Below, piece by piece: positions 18,976 through 27,704 of a DNA stretch of 64,000 bases. Position 1 is the first letter of the stretch; every line of letters begins with the position of its first letter. The notes below the pieces were generated by a model. That model was not told where the DNA came from, did no database searches, and was given only the letters and a program-made list of their open reading frames with translations. The stretch is from SIG78 sp036677805. GTDB taxonomy: Bacteria > Verrucomicrobiota > Lentisphaeria > Victivallales > Victivallaceae. Location: the NCBI GenBank assembly GCA_036677805.1, contig JAVBVS010000020.1, positions 1-64,000 on the forward strand, given 5' to 3'. A program made the position numbers and the translations under genes.

Positions 18976-19010
18976 CGCCGCACAACAGGATTGAAACAGG
19001 AGAAATCGTA

Positions 19011-19910
19011 ATGAATTGTTCGATGCTTCCAGCCCTGGCGACGGCGCTTGTCGGAGGGTTCTGCCTGGCGGTCTTCGGCGTGGCGATCAGCGTAATGAAC
19101 CGGATGGGACGCGATACCTTCGCCTATCTGTTCTGGAATGCGCTGTTCACCGTACCGCCGGCCTTTTTCCTGTTGGGCGATCCTGGTGCGGCGCTGCATC
19201 ATCCGTTGCAGCGTTTTCCCGAACTGCTGTGGTGGATCGCCGGCGGCGGCGTGGCCAGCATCGGCGGCTCGCTCTGCATTCAGGCGGCGATGAAGCATGG
19301 CAACAACAATCTCGTCTGGGCGATTCAGCAGGCGGCGATGTTGATTCCGTTCTTTACCGGCGCGGTATTTTTTGAGCAGCGCTGTTCTATCTTTCAAGCG
19401 GCGGGAGCGGGATTGATCGTATTCGGCATTTTTTATCCGGTCTGGCGGGACCGGAGTGCCGCGGCGGGCCAATGGCGGCGCTGGCTGCCTTTCGCGCTGG
19501 GCGCGTTTCTCCTCACCGGCAGCTCGGAAGCCATGCAGAATGTGCCGAGCTACTGGGAAAATTGGCGCGATGTGGGCGACCTGCGCAGTCCGCTGGCCTA
19601 TCTGGGAGGGGCGGCGGGTTCGGGCATGGCGGCGCTGCTGCTCCGGCGGCGGCTCCTGCCGCTCGGTCCGCTCTGGCGTCCGGCGCTGTTCATGGCCGGA
19701 TGGAATCTGGTGACGGTGTGGATGATGTTTCGTGCGCTCGATCTGTGCGCGGCGCAACGTCTCGGAGCGGCTGGCTTCCCGGTATTGATCGGTTCGAGCA
19801 TCGTTTGTTTTTCGCTGTACAGCCTCTGGATCATGAAAGAAAAAACCTCGCGGGCCGGGTGGGTCGGACTGCTGGGTATTCTCGCGGGAATTGCAGTCAT
19901 CGCATTATAA
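19011..19910 (+). CDS. Ten-helix transporter of the drug/metabolite (EamA-like) type
   Basis: A 299-residue hydrophobic protein with about ten predicted helices, resembling drug/metabolite-superfamily or sugar/rhamnose-type permeases by length and by helix layout. AGGAG lies eight bases before the ATG at 19011; the frame is open much further upstream but that part only shadows the SDR gene. It is 35 bp after the SDR gene and 42 bp before the prepilin-like gene, so it is probably in the same operon and may import the substrate handled by the two oxidoreductases. I do not recognise a specific family motif, so the substrate is open. Confidence 0.7.
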   Translation: MNCSMLPALATALVGGFCLAVFGVAISVMNRMGRDTFAYLFWNALFTVPPAFFLLGDPGAALHHPLQRFPELLWWIAGGGVASIGGSLCIQAAMKHGNNNLVWAIQQAAMLIPFFTGAVFFEQRCSIFQAAGAGLIVFGIFYPVWRDRSAAAGQWRRWLPFALGAFLLTGSSEAMQNVPSYWENWRDVGDLRSPLAYLGGAAGSGMAALLLRRRLLPLGPLWRPALFMAGWNLVTVWMMFRALDLCAAQRLGAAGFPVLIGSSIVCFSLYSLWIMKEKTSRAGWVGLLGILAGIAVIAL

Positions 19911-19952
19911 TGCCAAAACACGGGTCAACACCCTGAAACAGGAGGAACAAAA

Positions 19953-20717
19953 ATGAAACATCGAACCCGGACATTCACATTGATAGAGCTCCTCGTTGTG
20001 ATTGCCATCATTGCCATTCTGGCGGCCATGCTGCTGCCGGCCTTGTCGGCGGCGCGGGAACGCGCCCGGACGGCAAACTGCGTCAATAACCTGAAGACCA
20101 TCGGACTGTCGGCGGCGATGTATGCCAATATCGCCAATGATCACCTGCCGCCGCCCCCCTGCAACACCGGCGCCGGATCCGATGCCGTTTACAATGCCGC
20201 CGGCCAATTGCTTTATTGGCCGGCCTTGCTGATCTCCAATACGGAAAGCATCGAAGGCAAAGATTTCGTCTGTCCGTCTCAGCCGCTCGACGACCTTAAT
20301 CTCCCGGTCTTCACCCAAAAACGGGTTCAGGATGACATCGTCAAAGCCAGCGGCCTGGCCGGACTGGGATATTCGCATTACGGCATGAACCGCCTGATCT
20401 ATCATTCCACGCTCGGCGTGAAGGGGATCGTCGCCAAGATGCGCAATCCGATGGAAACCGTCTATCTGGCCGACGTCTATTATCTGGCGGACGCCAGTAA
20501 CATTCGCGGTTATTATACCGCAGGCTACGAGTTTAACGCCTCCACCGGTCTCAGCGCGCGCCACGGCGGTTCGACCAATGTCGGCTTTGCTGACGGTCAT
20601 GTTGAAAGCCGGCCGACCGGAGCGCCCGCCAACCCGCGGGAATTCACCGCAACCAACAATCCTTATGTCAAAGCATTTCCGGGCGGTTCTTCGGGCGACC
20701 TCTGGAAGTTCAATTGA
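19953..20717 (+). CDS. Prepilin-like protein with C-terminal H-X9-DG-type region (copy 1)
   Basis: A 254-residue protein with a type IV/type II prepilin N-terminus: a short basic leader (MKHRTRT), then FTLIELLVVIAIIAILAAML with the conserved Glu five residues after the cleavage site, then SAARERAR. The remainder is a globular head with Cys pairs and, near the end, ARHGGSTNVGFADGHVES, the H-X9-DG pattern seen in huge families of Planctomycetes and Lentisphaerota. It should be cleaved by a prepilin peptidase and held in, or released from, the envelope. No pilus or type II secretion gene is in the window. AGGAGG lies before the ATG. It sits at the end of locus A's operon, before the glycosidase-like giant. 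Confidence 0.88.
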   Translation: MKHRTRTFTLIELLVVIAIIAILAAMLLPALSAARERARTANCVNNLKTIGLSAAMYANIANDHLPPPPCNTGAGSDAVYNAAGQLLYWPALLISNTESIEGKDFVCPSQPLDDLNLPVFTQKRVQDDIVKASGLAGLGYSHYGMNRLIYHSTLGVKGIVAKMRNPMETVYLADVYYLADASNIRGYYTAGYEFNASTGLSARHGGSTNVGFADGHVESRPTGAPANPREFTATNNPYVKAFPGGSSGDLWKFN

Positions 20718-20833
20718 GGAAACCTCCCGATCATGCCAAACTTCCGCGGCCGCCGCGATGTCATCAGGCATGACCGGAACAACCGGGTAAAATAACCGAT
20801 GGAACAGTCGTTCCGGCAAAAATCAAGAATATC

Positions 20834-21037
20834 ATGAAAAAAATCGTTACCCCGCTGGTCGCCAATTACAATCCGCAGCCAGTCACGGCGGCGATCAAGC
20901 TCAAGGTCGAAAAACTCGGGTTTTCACCGCGTGAAGCGCATTCGGCGCTCACCGGCGCGGCCATGCCGCTCGCCGGAGCGACTGTGACCGTATCGCTGCT
21001 GCCGGAAAACTTCCAACTGGTCGAGGTATGGCCATGA
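20834..21037 (+). pseudogene. Short remnant resembling the C-terminus of a glycosidase-like protein
   Basis: A 67-codon open frame in the 485-bp gap between the prepilin-like gene and the next large gene. It lacks a ribosome site. Its sequence (PVTAAIKLKVEKLGF..ALTGAAMPLAGATVTVSLLPENFQLVEVW) follows the pattern of the C-terminal beta-sandwich that closes many glycosidases, and matches the layout of the end of the following 1295-residue protein (EVEIEFDAAKLGLKPFNHATELM ... FALVEL). I read it as the tail of a deleted paralogue. A real 67-residue protein is possible but less likely. The rest of the gap shows no other gene. Confidence 0.4.
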
Positions 21038-21202
21038 ATTCTGTCCCGTATCGTGCCGGAATATTCAGAGTTTGAAGCAGTATTTCGTAACCTGCAACCC
21101 ATGCCGGGCATTTCCCGAGGCGCATCGGAGACGCCTTGGAATTTCAACAAAATTGGATTGTCAACCTTTAACCGTTCTATTTGAAACGCAGGAGTCATAT
21201 TG

Positions 21203-24200
21203 ATGTCAGGATTCAGCAGATTGCTGTTGATGGCGGCGTTGTCGTGCGCCGCAGCCATCGGTTTCGCGGCGGAAACGCTCGACGTAACATTCGATAAGGC
21301 CAAGGAAGTGACCCTCGGCGATAAAAAAATCAAGATCGCCGGGAACTTCAAGGACGGATTCATGGCGCTCGGCACCGCGGGTGTGGCGTTTCCCGCCGCC
21401 GAACTCGGCTTGAACCGAAACGCCGGAACGATTCTTTTCAGCCTCAAGTTCGATCCCTTCAAAGCAGAAATGATCAAGTCCCGTTACATGGTCACGTTGC
21501 GCACCGATGGACGGTTGAGCATGAATTTTCTGTTCACGCCCGGTAAGACGATCTACCGTGTGCATACCACCGATCAGGTCAAGCTGGCCTATTACAACTC
21601 CAAGGAGCTGCTGGAACCCAATCGGGTCTATCAGATGGGCGCGACCTGGGACGGCACCAGCATCAAAATCTACCTTGATGGCATATTGCAGGGTGTTCTG
21701 AAGCAGGAGTGGCCGCTCGACAAGACGACCGCGCTCAACGTCGGTCCTTACCGGGACGGTTACTACAACAACAGCGATCCTATGCCCGACGACTGCCACA
21801 TTGCGCGGCTTCGAGTCTGGAATACGGCGCTCACTCCGGCGGAAATGCTTTCCGTCTGCGGCGTCAAACCGACCGCCGCCATGGCCCGGCATCCGGCACT
21901 GCTCACCGTTCCAGCGCTGACCGGAGCGGCTCCGGCGATCAACGGAACGCTGGACGATCCGGTGTGGAGCCGGGGCGCCGGCATGATCGGGCTGGCGGAC
22001 GGCAGCGTTCCCGACGCCGGATGGCGGCAGCCGGCCAACGGGTTCAAAGCGCTCTATGACCGGGACAACCTCTATCTCGGAGTCTGGACGGTATTCCCGG
22101 GTCGCGTGCCGGTCAAAATCGGCGACCGCCGCACGCCGGACAAGGAACCGGAAGTTTGGGGTTCCGAATCGCTGGAATTTTATTTCAAGGTCAAGGGCGA
22201 GACCTACCGCTTCGCGGGCAACGTCGCCGGCGGCTATACCGAAGGCAAAGGCATCGACTGCAACTGGAACGGCGACTGGCAGTATCGGACATCCATGAAA
22301 ATGCGCATCGACGACACCCAGCTTTTTGAAGCCGAAGCGGTCATTCCATGGCGTACGCTCGGCTTGAACGGTCCGCCCGCGGATGGCCTGGAATTCAATT
22401 TCTGCCGTTCATGGCTGCTGCCGGAAGTCGGCATCGCCAGTTCGCTTTCGCCCAACGGCCGCTACGACCGGGAGGCGTGGTTTGCGCAAATGCGCTTTGC
22501 ACAGGATGCGCCGGCGCTTCAGATCGTCAAGCAGAACAATCCCGCCGACGGCATGCTGGAGCAGGAAATTTCACTCTCCGCCGCCCGCGACGGCAGCATC
22601 TGTTACAACATCGACCTGGTCAATCTCGACGGCACAGCCAAACCACAGCCGGTGCAGAGCAGCACGTTCCCGATGAAAGCCGGCAAGAACAGCATTCAGA
22701 AGGTATCCACGCCGATCACTTATGCCGGTTATGACGCCATGCTCTTCACCCTTGCCGACGGCGAAAACGTCGTGATGCGCCAGATTCTGCCCTTCAAACT
22801 CAACGAGGAGTTTTTCAAAGTCACGCCGCGCTTCTATCAGGAAAAATTGAACATCACGATCAAAAACAATCTGCTGCGCGACAAACCCGGAGCCGGCGCC
22901 GGGGCCGCGTTGGAGCTCGCCGACACCTCCGGCAAAATTCTTTCCTCGACCGTGTTGAACGGCCGGGATGAAGTCACCATCGCATTCCCGCGGGCCAATC
23001 CGGCGGGCAAGTATCGTCTGGTGCTCAGGAATACCGCCGGCGGCAAGGAAATTTTCGCCCGCGAAGTCGAATATCCGGGAATCGGCGAATGGGAGTCGAT
23101 GACATTTGACAACCGCATCATTCCGCCGTTCACGGCGATGACCTTCCGGACCGATGCCGGTCGCAATTTCACCGCCTCGATGTGGGGCCGTCAATATCAA
23201 TGGCAGAAAGGCGAACTCTTTCCGGTGGCGATTTCGTCGCAGAACAGCGCCCTGCTGAACGGTCCGGTCACGTTGCGCGCGGACGGCCAGCCTCTGCCCG
23301 GCACCGAGCTCACGGTCGGGGCTACGACCGATCATCGCGCCGAATTGATCACCGCCGGGCAATCCGGTTTCGGTTCGGTCCGCAGCGAATCGTGGATCGA
23401 ATATGACGGGGTGGAATTCAATAAAGTCTCTTTCAAGGCGGGAAAAGCGCTTTCCAGCGTGACGCTCGTAATTCCGATCAAGTCTGAAATCGCGCGCTTT
23501 CTGCATACGTCCGACAGTTATACCTGGGGCTCGCGGCTGACCGAGAAACTCAGGAACGGCACCCGCGATTTCCGTTACTACCCGGTCGTCTGGCTGGGCA
23601 ATGAGGAAAAAGGCCTCGCCTTTTTCGCCGAAAGCCGCCATGATTGGAAAACCAAGGTTGAAAAGGTTTGCTCAGTCGTCCAATCCGACGATCAGACTTA
23701 TCTGGAAATCCGGCTGGCTGATGCGATGAAACCGGGCGAAGCATTGAACTTTGAATTCGGCCTGCTCGCCAGTCCCGTGAAACCGCTGCCGGAAAATTAC
23801 CCGCTGAATACCTTCCATTCGGCGCTGGTCGCCGGGATGAACCGCCCCAACGATCCGCTTTATACGCTGAATTTCCAGTCCAACAACATCTCCCGAGCCT
23901 GGGACACCTGCTGGGACGAATGGATTCCCAAGAGCGTCGAAAAAGTCGCCAGATTCAACGGTGTGGTCATCCCCTATCAGATGAACAGCATGCTCTCCGA
24001 CGAATACCCTGAAGTCCGCGCATTCAAGGACGATTGGACGATCGTTCCCGAAGTGATGCTTGATTACACGCGCAACGATCAGAAACACAATATCTACTGG
24101 ATGTGTCCGACCACCGATGCGAGTAAATTTTTCATGTCCAAATTCAAGACCATGCTCAAGCGTTACAAGATCGGCGGCATCTATTTCGACTTCGGCATCA

Positions 24201-25090
24201 CTCCCGTCTGCGACAACCGCGCTCACGGCTGTTTTGAACGCAGCCCACTCCTGGCGGAACGTGAATTTTACCGTCGCATCGCTTTGTGCCAGCTCGACGC
24301 CGGGATCAAGGAACCGGTGACGATCCTGCACAATACCGACAGCGTTCAACTGCCGGCGATGACCTTCGCCACCCACCTTTTCAACGGCGAAAATCTCCGC
24401 CAGCACAGCAGTTCGACCCTCCACAACGGCAAAGACCTGCTCGACACTTATGACGTCACGCCGTTCGCCTCCGAATTGAGCAGTCTGCCGTTCGGTCTCA
24501 CCAACAGCGTCTATCACGCCCAGGATAATTTGCTGCCGCAATTCGGCGGCACCGGCGAAGACCCCGAATTGTATAAATTCCGGCTGACCCGGGCGGTCAT
24601 GGCGGGAACGCTGGTTCACAACACCATGCCGTCGATATCGCGACTGCATTACGGAATCTTCGACAAGGTGCTGCGTGCCTACAAAGCCTTCGATGTCCCG
24701 CGGGCCGAGTTCCTGGGTTATTGGAGGCATCCGGCCAAGGTACGGAAGGGCAATGACATTTACGTCAGCGTCTACAAACACAAAAGGGAAAACAAGATTC
24801 TGGCGGTGATTTCCCATATCGGCAAACCGCACGACAATCAGGAAGTCGAAATTGAATTCGATGCCGCCAAACTCGGTCTGAAGCCGTTCAACCATGCGAC
24901 CGAGCTGATGACGCAGAACGATCCGGCCTACGCGGAACTGTTCCAATTGCGCAAGGATAACAGTATCGACATCTGCCGGGCGGAATTGAAACTGGGCGAT
25001 TTCGGAACTGAAATCGAATCGATGAAAGACAATCGGCTGAAACTGAAACTCCATTATCACAGTTTTGCGCTCGTCGAGCTTACGCCATAG
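21203..25090 (+). CDS. Secreted LamG / CBM9-like / glycoside hydrolase-like protein
   Basis: A 1295-residue exported protein. AGGAG lies ten bases before the ATG at 21203. Residues 1-23 are a signal peptide (LLLMAALSCAAAIGFAA). Residues about 25-220 form a LamG/concanavalin-like domain ending in ARLRVWNTALTPAEM. Residues about 235-440 look like a CBM9/DOMON-like sugar-binding domain (INGTLDDPVWSRG..FKALYDRDNLYLGVW). From about 640 on there is a large region, with KIGGIYFDFGITPVCDN near residue 990, that resembles DUF6067/GH123-type alpha/beta barrels, closed by a beta-sandwich. The catalytic residues cannot be fixed from sequence. It most likely binds and cleaves a polysaccharide outside the cytoplasm and ends locus A. 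A rho-independent terminator follows. Confidence 0.8.
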   Translation: MSGFSRLLLMAALSCAAAIGFAAETLDVTFDKAKEVTLGDKKIKIAGNFKDGFMALGTAGVAFPAAELGLNRNAGTILFSLKFDPFKAEMIKSRYMVTLRTDGRLSMNFLFTPGKTIYRVHTTDQVKLAYYNSKELLEPNRVYQMGATWDGTSIKIYLDGILQGVLKQEWPLDKTTALNVGPYRDGYYNNSDPMPDDCHIARLRVWNTALTPAEMLSVCGVKPTAAMARHPALLTVPALTGAAPAINGTLDDPVWSRGAGMIGLADGSVPDAGWRQPANGFKALYDRDNLYLGVWTVFPGRVPVKIGDRRTPDKEPEVWGSESLEFYFKVKGETYRFAGNVAGGYTEGKGIDCNWNGDWQYRTSMKMRIDDTQLFEAEAVIPWRTLGLNGPPADGLEFNFCRSWLLPEVGIASSLSPNGRYDREAWFAQMRFAQDAPALQIVKQNNPADGMLEQEISLSAARDGSICYNIDLVNLDGTAKPQPVQSSTFPMKAGKNSIQKVSTPITYAGYDAMLFTLADGENVVMRQILPFKLNEEFFKVTPRFYQEKLNITIKNNLLRDKPGAGAGAALELADTSGKILSSTVLNGRDEVTIAFPRANPAGKYRLVLRNTAGGKEIFAREVEYPGIGEWESMTFDNRIIPPFTAMTFRTDAGRNFTASMWGRQYQWQKGELFPVAISSQNSALLNGPVTLRADGQPLPGTELTVGATTDHRAELITAGQSGFGSVRSESWIEYDGVEFNKVSFKAGKALSSVTLVIPIKSEIARFLHTSDSYTWGSRLTEKLRNGTRDFRYYPVVWLGNEEKGLAFFAESRHDWKTKVEKVCSVVQSDDQTYLEIRLADAMKPGEALNFEFGLLASPVKPLPENYPLNTFHSALVAGMNRPNDPLYTLNFQSNNISRAWDTCWDEWIPKSVEKVARFNGVVIPYQMNSMLSDEYPEVRAFKDDWTIVPEVMLDYTRNDQKHNIYWMCPTTDASKFFMSKFKTMLKRYKIGGIYFDFGITPVCDNRAHGCFERSPLLAEREFYRRIALCQLDAGIKEPVTILHNTDSVQLPAMTFATHLFNGENLRQHSSSTLHNGKDLLDTYDVTPFASELSSLPFGLTNSVYHAQDNLLPQFGGTGEDPELYKFRLTRAVMAGTLVHNTMPSISRLHYGIFDKVLRAYKAFDVPRAEFLGYWRHPAKVRKGNDIYVSVYKHKRENKILAVISHIGKPHDNQEVEIEFDAAKLGLKPFNHATELMTQNDPAYAELFQLRKDNSIDICRAELKLGDFGTEIESMKDNRLKLKLHYHSFALVELTP

Positions 25091-25104
25091 ATTCCCTCCC
25101 CGTC

Positions 25105-25140
25105 AGGCGTGCGTTGTCCCGGATGGCGCACGCCTTTTTA
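25105..25140 (+). terminator. Terminator after the LamG/glycosidase-like gene
   Basis: AGGCGTGCG (25105-25113) pairs perfectly with CGCACGCCT (25127-25135), followed by a T run. It ends locus A. Confidence 0.8.
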
Positions 25141-25173
25141 TCTCAGGCATCGGCTATCCGAATCCTGCGAAAG

Positions 25174-25210
25174 TACGAAAAAACCGGATCGGGAGTTCCC
25201 GGTCCGGTTT
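25174..25210 (-). terminator. Terminator of the nagB-like gene
   Basis: On the minus strand a 13-bp stem (12 Watson-Crick pairs and one G-T; arms 25198-25210 and 25181-25193) with a 4-base loop is followed by seven T. It lies about 28 bp beyond the nagB-like stop codon. Confidence 0.85.
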
Positions 25211-25237
25211 CTTCATGCCGTGTTCAGGCCGTCGGTA

Positions 25238-25981
25238 TTACTTCTTCAGCAGCGAAGCGCTGGCTTCGTCGAGGAAAGTGGTGCAGTGCGCATGCTTCTG
25301 GAGAATCGAAGCCGGACAGGCGTTGGTCACCGGACCTTCGATCATCCCCTTGACCGCCTTGGCCTTGCGTTCGTCCGGAACGACGTTCACAATGACCTTG
25401 CTCTTGAAAATCCGCGGCACGCTCATGGTCAGGGCGTGGGTCGGCACCGCGTCGAAGGTCGGGAACCAGCCTTCGCCATACTGCTGCTGGCGGCAGGCGT
25501 CGTCGAGTTTCACCACCAGGAACGCTTCGTCGGTGTCGAAGTCGGCCGGCGGATCGTTGAAGGCGATATGGCCGTTTTCACCGACGCCGATGAAGGCGAG
25601 ATCGACCGGATTGGCGGCCATGATCTGCTTCATTTCGGCGCAAAATGCCTTGAGGTCGGCGGCGTCGCCGTCGACGAAATAGACTTTCGCCAGCTTGGAC
25701 GGCAGACGGTCGATGAATTTTTCCTTCAGGTTCAACCGGAAGCCCGCTTTGTGGTTTTTCGGCAGCCCGATGTATTCATCGAGGTGGAACAGCGTGACCT
25801 TCGACCAGTCGATGCCCGGTTCCTTGATCAGAAAGCTCATCATTTCGAACTGGCTCGGAGCGGTCGCCGCGACCATGGTCGCTTTGCCCTTCTCCGCCAG
25901 TACCTTGCGCAAGACATCAGCGCCCAGGGCGGCCGCTGCCTTGCTCATCGCGGTCTTGTCTTTCAGAATTCTGACTTCCAT
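25238..25981 (-). CDS. nagB: Glucosamine-6-phosphate deaminase family protein
   Basis: A 247-residue NagB-family protein, which would convert glucosamine 6-phosphate to fructose 6-phosphate and ammonia in the cytoplasm. Seen: LDEYIGL at 67-73 and GVGENGHIAFNDPP at 132-145, the two signature regions around the active site. The second has NGH rather than DGH as in E. coli, and NDP where most have NEP, so it belongs to a divergent branch and a related sugar-phosphate substrate is possible. GGAGAAG lies before the ATG. It has a promoter with a perfect palindrome in the spacer (26056-26065) and its own terminator, so it is a single-gene, probably repressed, unit. Confidence 0.85.
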   Translation of the reverse strand: MEVRILKDKTAMSKAAAALGADVLRKVLAEKGKATMVAATAPSQFEMMSFLIKEPGIDWSKVTLFHLDEYIGLPKNHKAGFRLNLKEKFIDRLPSKLAKVYFVDGDAADLKAFCAEMKQIMAANPVDLAFIGVGENGHIAFNDPPADFDTDEAFLVVKLDDACRQQQYGEGWFPTFDAVPTHALTMSVPRIFKSKVIVNVVPDERKAKAVKGMIEGPVTNACPASILQKHAHCTTFLDEASASLLKK

Positions 25982-26024
25982 TTTTTCTTCTCCTGCATTA
26001 AGAAATTTTGGAATCTGCTAAATC

Positions 26025-26071
26025 GTGTTCAGCAATAAACAAAATATACTTCCTGAACACGTGTTTTACAA
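26025..26071 (-). promoter_or_regulatory. nagB promoter with operator-like palindrome in the spacer
   Basis: On the minus strand TTGTAA (26071-26066), 17 bp, TATATT (26048-26043). The 17-bp spacer contains the perfect 10-bp palindrome AACACGTGTT (26056-26065). A half-site copy, GTGTTCAG, lies at 26025-26032, mirrored by CTGAACAC at 26054-26061. A repressor that responds to an amino sugar phosphate is the likely ligand; no candidate gene is adjacent. Confidence 0.6.
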
Positions 26072-26136
26072 GTCTGGAAGCAAAAAATCGGCAAAAAAAG
26101 GCCTAGGCAACGTATCGATACATCAATCGGCGCAGT

Positions 26137-26595
26137 TCACCCAATGGCGGTTTCGAGCTCAAGCAAGCGACGTTTAAGCTCAAGTCCACCGGCATAACCG
26201 GTCAAGGCGCCATCGGCGCCGACCACCCGGTGGCAGGGGATGACAATGGCAATCGGATTGCAGTGGCAGGCCATGCCGACCGCCCGGGCCGCGCCGGGAC
26301 GGTCGAGAAGTTGCGCAATCCGGCCGTAACTTGCCACCGCGCCGTAAGGAATGGTCAGCAGTTCCCGCCAGACCGACCGTTGAAACGGAGTTCCCGCGGG
26401 AGCCGTCGGCAAAGTGAATTGACGCAGTTCGCCCCGCAAATAGGCGTTGAGCTCGCATTCGGTCCGGCGCAGCAGCGCCGAATCGTCGCCGCCGACGGCC
26501 TCTCCGCCCCAGCCCAGCCGGGTCAGGGCGCCATCCTCTTCTTCCACAGTCATCATGCCCCAAGGAGTGGCAAAAACAAATTTGTGTTTCATCAT
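26137..26595 (-). CDS. ogt: Methylated-DNA--protein-cysteine methyltransferase
   Basis: A 152-residue protein that moves the alkyl group from O6-alkylguanine in DNA to its own cysteine. The acceptor motif PCHRV is at residues 120-124 (Cys121), preceded by the helix-turn-helix region IPYGAVASYGRIAQLL and RAVGMACHCNP. The length is right for an Ogt-type enzyme without an Ada domain. Its ATG at 26595 overlaps the stop of the upstream lipoprotein gene (TGATG), so it is translated by coupling; the ATG three bases later is equally possible. It is the last gene of a three-gene operon. Confidence 0.95.
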   Translation of the reverse strand: MMKHKFVFATPWGMMTVEEEDGALTRLGWGGEAVGGDDSALLRRTECELNAYLRGELRQFTLPTAPAGTPFQRSVWRELLTIPYGAVASYGRIAQLLDRPGAARAVGMACHCNPIAIVIPCHRVVGADGALTGYAGGLELKRRLLELETAIG

Positions 26596-27704
26596 CACGG
26601 TTTCTCGATCATGGCTTCCGCGATCCAGGCCGCCGCCAGCTTCTGGCCCGGGGTAGCGGGTTTTGCATCATTGGGGGCGACCAGCGCCGCCGGAGCGGCG
26701 GGGAAAGCCGGGCCCAAGGCCGGATCGGCCCCGGAAGCGGCCCACAGTTCCGCCAACCGCAGCCGCCGTTTGTGCTCGGCCGCCTGGAACTCCAGCCGGG
26801 CGAATTCACTCGGACTGCGCCGCAACTCGGCCTCGGCCTGAACGGTTTTCGCAGTCTGGTCGAGATAATTATCGTAAGCCGTCCGGATTTCGTCCAGACA
26901 TCCCACCGCCGCGCCGGCAAGCGTCGCATACTGCCAGTCGAAATCCGGTTCCGCCGCCCGTTTGACCAGCAGACGACGCGGCAGATTCAGAAAATTGCGC
27001 CCGGAAAACTTTGCCCCGGTCGGAATGCGGTCCAGTTCCCCCGCAACGGCCCGGAGGTTCTGTCCGGCAATATTCAGCTCGCACCGGCGGCTCCATGACC
27101 AGTTCAATACCACGGAATAGTCGGGAACCGGGACTTTCCATTCGATTTCCGGCAGCATATTCGCCATCTCCTCGAGATTGCCGGTGCCCGGCGGGCAACC
27201 GGTCAACCGGCGCAGCCGGATGGCGGCCTGATTGCAGCGTTCTTCAGCCAGCCGGCGTTCGGCCGCCAGCCGCGCCTGAAGAAATTTATCATCCCCCCGC
27301 CACTTTTCCAGCATCAGATTCAGTTCGGCGATCCGGTGCGCCTGAAACCGCCACTCCATTGCGGTGCAGAAAAGGTCGGTCCTGATTTTCTGTTCTTCCC
27401 GGCGCTTCAAGACTTCCGGCTGCGGCTCGAGCAGTTCCGCGACGGTCAACGCGACCTCGGCGGCATTGGGTTGGGGAATCTCTCCGGCCGCGCGCTGCGC
27501 CAAAGCCTCGCGCTGCTTCCACAGTTCGGTCGGCGCACGCCGGGCCACGGCCGCATCGCTCAATGCGGTCCATTGGGCCGGCAGCGGCGGGGCGACTTCG
27601 GCCCGGATCATCGGATCTTTCGCATCCGGCGACAATCCAATACAGCCGCCCAGAAGGCCGCCGAGCGCCAGAATGGTTGTCAGAACAGAAAAATACAGCC
27701 TCAT
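26595..27704 (-). CDS. Predicted lipoprotein, TolC/outer-membrane-efflux-like
   Basis: A protein of 369 residues. I chose the ATG at 27704 (MRLYFSVLTTILALGGLLGGC): it overlaps the upstream stop as ATGA, has GGAGG before it, and begins a signal peptide with lipobox LGGC. The body is mostly long helices rich in Ala, Arg, Glu and Leu, with a segment AERRLAEERCNQAAIRLRRLTGCPP that resembles the repeated hairpins of TolC-type outer-membrane efflux proteins (ALNALTG-PP). It has no export partners next to it; the neighbours are a DUF2156 protein and Ogt. A lipid-anchored TolC homologue is the best guess, but a coiled-coil envelope protein of another type is possible. Confidence 0.6.
   Translation of the reverse strand: MRLYFSVLTTILALGGLLGGCIGLSPDAKDPMIRAEVAPPLPAQWTALSDAAVARRAPTELWKQREALAQRAAGEIPQPNAAEVALTVAELLEPQPEVLKRREEQKIRTDLFCTAMEWRFQAHRIAELNLMLEKWRGDDKFLQARLAAERRLAEERCNQAAIRLRRLTGCPPGTGNLEEMANMLPEIEWKVPVPDYSVVLNWSWSRRCELNIAGQNLRAVAGELDRIPTGAKFSGRNFLNLPRRLLVKRAAEPDFDWQYATLAGAAVGCLDEIRTAYDNYLDQTAKTVQAEAELRRSPSEFARLEFQAAEHKRRLRLAELWAASGADPALGPAFPAAPAALVAPNDAKPATPGQKLAAAWIAEAMIEKP

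Noticed and set aside
18264..19010. Upstream extension of the transporter frame across the SDR gene
   Set aside because: The translation is Arg/His-rich nonsense over the SDR gene; AGGAG before the ATG at 19011 marks the true start.
22571..25060. Long minus-strand open frames (356 and 462 codons) under the LamG/glycosidase-like gene
   Set aside because: The plus-strand gene has signal peptide, LamG and CBM9-like domains and a terminator; the minus frames show none of these.
25238..25981. Loss of the catalytic aspartate in the nagB-like protein
   Set aside because: Asn at the position of the E. coli DGH aspartate is, as I recall it, also found in Bacillus-type NagB (NGH), so it need not mean an inactive enzyme.
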